Positions 6,004 through 7,137 of a stretch of 7,137 nucleotides of DNA are shown piece after piece. The notes below the pieces were generated by a model that worked only from the letters and a program-made list of their open reading frames with translations, was not told the DNA's origin and searched no databases. The stretch spans positions 1-7,137 of the forward strand of contig JAGVFL010000053.1 of assembly GCA_020057645.1 (NCBI GenBank). Direction: 5' to 3'. How positions within the stretch are numbered: the first letter of the stretch is position 1; each line of letters opens with the position of its first letter. The position numbers were made by a program, and so were the translations under genes. Origin of the DNA: Candidatus Omnitrophota bacterium (GTDB lineage Bacteria > Omnitrophota > Gorgyraeia > Gorgyraeales > Gorgyraeaceae).

Positions 6004-7137
6004 ATGGAAAGTTTTCACACACAATACAGCGAAAAGGTAATGGAGCATTTCAAAAACCCGAGGAATGTGGGGGAGATTCCTGATGCGGACGGAATCGGCA
6101 ACGTGGGAAATCCCATCTGTGGAGATATTATGAGACTTTATATCAAGGTTGAGAATGATATAATTACAGATGCAAAGTTTAAGACATTTGGTTGTTTACC
6201 ACCGCAAGAAGATGTAGTATTAAACTATACTGGATGGGAAAAGGTTAACAGGATACAGAAAGGCGTCAAGGTGTTAAACAGCAATGGAGAATCAACGCAT
6301 GTTTTGGAGACATATGCAAGGAAGCATAATGGAAGGCTTTTAAATATAGTACCATTTGTGTCCCCTTTTAATTCTTTTTCAGTTACGCCAGGGCATCCGG
6401 TGTTATGCATCAAGAGAAAATGGATCAAAGGAAACAGGATTTCTAGTTCAAAATGTGATTGGCTGCGCGTGGATAGAAAAGCCCTTTTATCAACAGGACC
6501 CGATTATGTTAAGGCAATAGATTTACAGATAGGAGATTACCTTATTTTCGTAGTAAACAAGATCGTCAAAGACGATAGATTTTTTACAAAAGAGTTAATG
6601 AGGCTTTTAGGGTATTATTTATCAGAGGGTTACGTAGTTGCAAATAATGGCGTAGTTGCTTTTGCGTTTAATAAAAATGAAAAAAAAGCTATTTCTGAAG
6701 TTGGTGCATTGATTTATAAATTAACAGGTAAACAGGCAAAAGAAAGGATAAGAAGCAATGTATCAGAAGTATATGTTTGCTCTCGGAAATTAGCCAAGCT
6801 TCTATCTGAACTATGCGGCCGTGGAGCTAGAAACAAAACAATATCAGAAAAGATATTGTTATTACCTTTTGATAAACAATGGGAAATGATAGAGACCTAT
6901 CAGATAGGCGATGGAGATAGGTACAGAAGGCGGTTAAAAGATACAGAAACTTATAGGATAATAACTACTTCGAGAAATCTGGCTATTCAAGTCCAAGAGA
7001 TACTTGCCAGAGGGGGTATTTTTGCTTCTGTACGAAAAATATTTAAAACAAATTGTAAAATTAATGGAAGAATTCTCAAAGATTCAGAGCAATATTTAAT
7101 AGCGTATAAACTGGAAAAATACCATAACTTTGTTAAA
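6004..7137 (+). CDS. iscU: IscU/NifU-type Fe-S cluster scaffold interrupted by an intein (3' end outside window)
   Basis: IscU/NifU proteins assemble Fe-S clusters on three conserved cysteines using sulfur from a cysteine desulfurase. Residues 1-63 are a normal NifU_N start: YSEKVMEHFKNPRNVGE, then GNPICGD with the first ligand C39 and D41, then KFKTFG at 58-63. The family continues with CGAAIASS, whose Cys is the second ligand (E. coli Cys63). Here C64 is followed instead by LPPQEDVV and an intein, with no stop through the window end (378 codons, open). The insertion is therefore at G63 and the ligand cysteine, which would become the +1 residue after splicing. The rest of the scaffold, including the third ligand, and the C-terminal intein blocks are outside the window. 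It starts at 6004 with a good ribosome binding site. No cysteine desulfurase gene is visible. The choice between IscU and the longer NifU cannot be made here. Confidence 0.85.
   Translation, partial: MESFHTQYSEKVMEHFKNPRNVGEIPDADGIGNVGNPICGDIMRLYIKVENDIITDAKFKTFGCLPPQEDVVLNYTGWEKVNRIQKGVKVLNSNGESTHVLETYARKHNGRLLNIVPFVSPFNSFSVTPGHPVLCIKRKWIKGNRISSSKCDWLRVDRKALLSTGPDYVKAIDLQIGDYLIFVVNKIVKDDRFFTKELMRLLGYYLSEGYVVANNGVVAFAFNKNEKKAISEVGALIYKLTGKQAKERIRSNVSEVYVCSRKLAKLLSELCGRGARNKTISEKILLLPFDKQWEMIETYQIGDGDRYRRRLKDTETYRIITTSRNLAIQVQEILARGGIFASVRKIFKTNCKINGRILKDSEQYLIAYKLEKYHNFVK
6193..7137 (+). mobile_element. Intein with LAGLIDADG homing endonuclease inside the scaffold gene (incomplete at window end)
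   Basis: The intein begins at C64 of the reading frame and 315 of its residues are visible. Block A is CLPPQEDVVLNYTGWEKV, with Cys1 as the splicing nucleophile. A KGVKVLNSNGE stretch fits block N2, but the usual Gly-Asp is Gly-Val. Block B is SVTPGHPVLC with T128 and H131 (TxxH, intein residues 65 and 68), which catalyse the first acyl shift in known inteins. The segment VKAIDLQIGDYLIF leads into the endonuclease. The first dodecapeptide is LLGYYLSEGYV (201-211, acid E208) and the second is MIETYQIGDGDRY (295-307, acid D303), about 95 residues apart as in double-motif LAGLIDADG enzymes. ITTSRNLAIQVQEILARGG is typical of these domains. Both acids are present, so the endonuclease may be active. 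Blocks F and G (terminal His-Asn and +1 Cys) are not in the window. Confidence 0.88.
6604..6945 (+). other. LAGLIDADG (DOD) homing endonuclease core within the intein
   Basis: This marks the endonuclease core, from the first dodecapeptide LLGYYLSEGYV (encoded at 6604-6636) through the second, MIETYQIGDGDRY (6886-6924). Family knowledge says such enzymes cut inteinless alleles at the insertion site and spread the intein by repair. The acids E208 and D303 align with the catalytic eighth position of each motif. The region has long A/T-rich stretches. For example, 6661-6720 has only 14 G or C in 60 bases, while the extein segment 6061-6120 has 33 in 60. This is a local contrast and not proof of transfer. 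Confidence 0.8.

Noticed and set aside
6193..6200. Frameshift, pseudogene or assembly chimera in the scaffold gene
   Set aside because: The frame stays open and the sequence after the break has intein block A, block B and both endonuclease motifs in order. An intein explains it better.
1..7137. CRISPR array, tRNA, rRNA or defence cluster
   Set aside because: No regularly spaced direct repeats, no tRNA-like cloverleaf and no rRNA sequence were seen. The genes are mostly housekeeping or redox functions.

Overview
This is a gene-dense bacterial window holding seven complete genes and one incomplete gene at the right edge. The proteins (NrdR, a PpiD-type foldase, a bacterial PolX with a PHP domain, CcdA/TlpA, a MetV-like protein and an IscU/NifU scaffold), the clear Shine-Dalgarno sites and a textbook sigma-70 promoter all indicate a bacterium. 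The moderately A/T-rich coding, the MetV-type protein of folate/C1 metabolism and the dispersed palindromes suggest an uncultured anaerobe. A lineage such as Omnitrophota is my guess from general resemblance and is not demonstrated here.

Left part (1-1951): nrdR on + and a membrane-anchored SurA/PpiD-like peptidyl-prolyl isomerase on - converge on a G/C-rich palindrome at 501-546. The palindrome overlaps the last codons and the stop of the isomerase gene. A related half-element sits at 1-22 just before the nrdR ribosome binding site.

Middle (1952-5930): a short divergent intergenic region separates the isomerase gene from polX. polX has no visible Shine-Dalgarno site. After polX, an extended -10 promoter (TTGACT, 17 bp, TGtTATAAT) begins a tight four-gene operon: a small anchored coiled-coil protein, ccdA, a TlpA-like thioredoxin and a cysteine-rich MetV-like protein. 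CcdA and the TlpA-like protein form a plausible route for moving reducing equivalents across the membrane. The MetV-like protein is cytosolic, and its presence in a thiol-redox operon without metF beside it is unusual.

Right part (5931-7137): a 21-bp perfect hairpin of the same repeat family precedes an IscU/NifU-type Fe-S cluster scaffold gene. The scaffold reading frame is normal for 63 residues, up to KTFG just before its second cluster-binding cysteine. It then continues without a stop into an intein: Cys1 with block A, a TPGH block B, and a LAGLIDADG homing endonuclease with both motifs. The window ends inside the intein, so its C-terminal splicing blocks and the rest of the scaffold are not visible. 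An intein placed exactly at an essential cysteine of the central Fe-S scaffold is the most notable item here.
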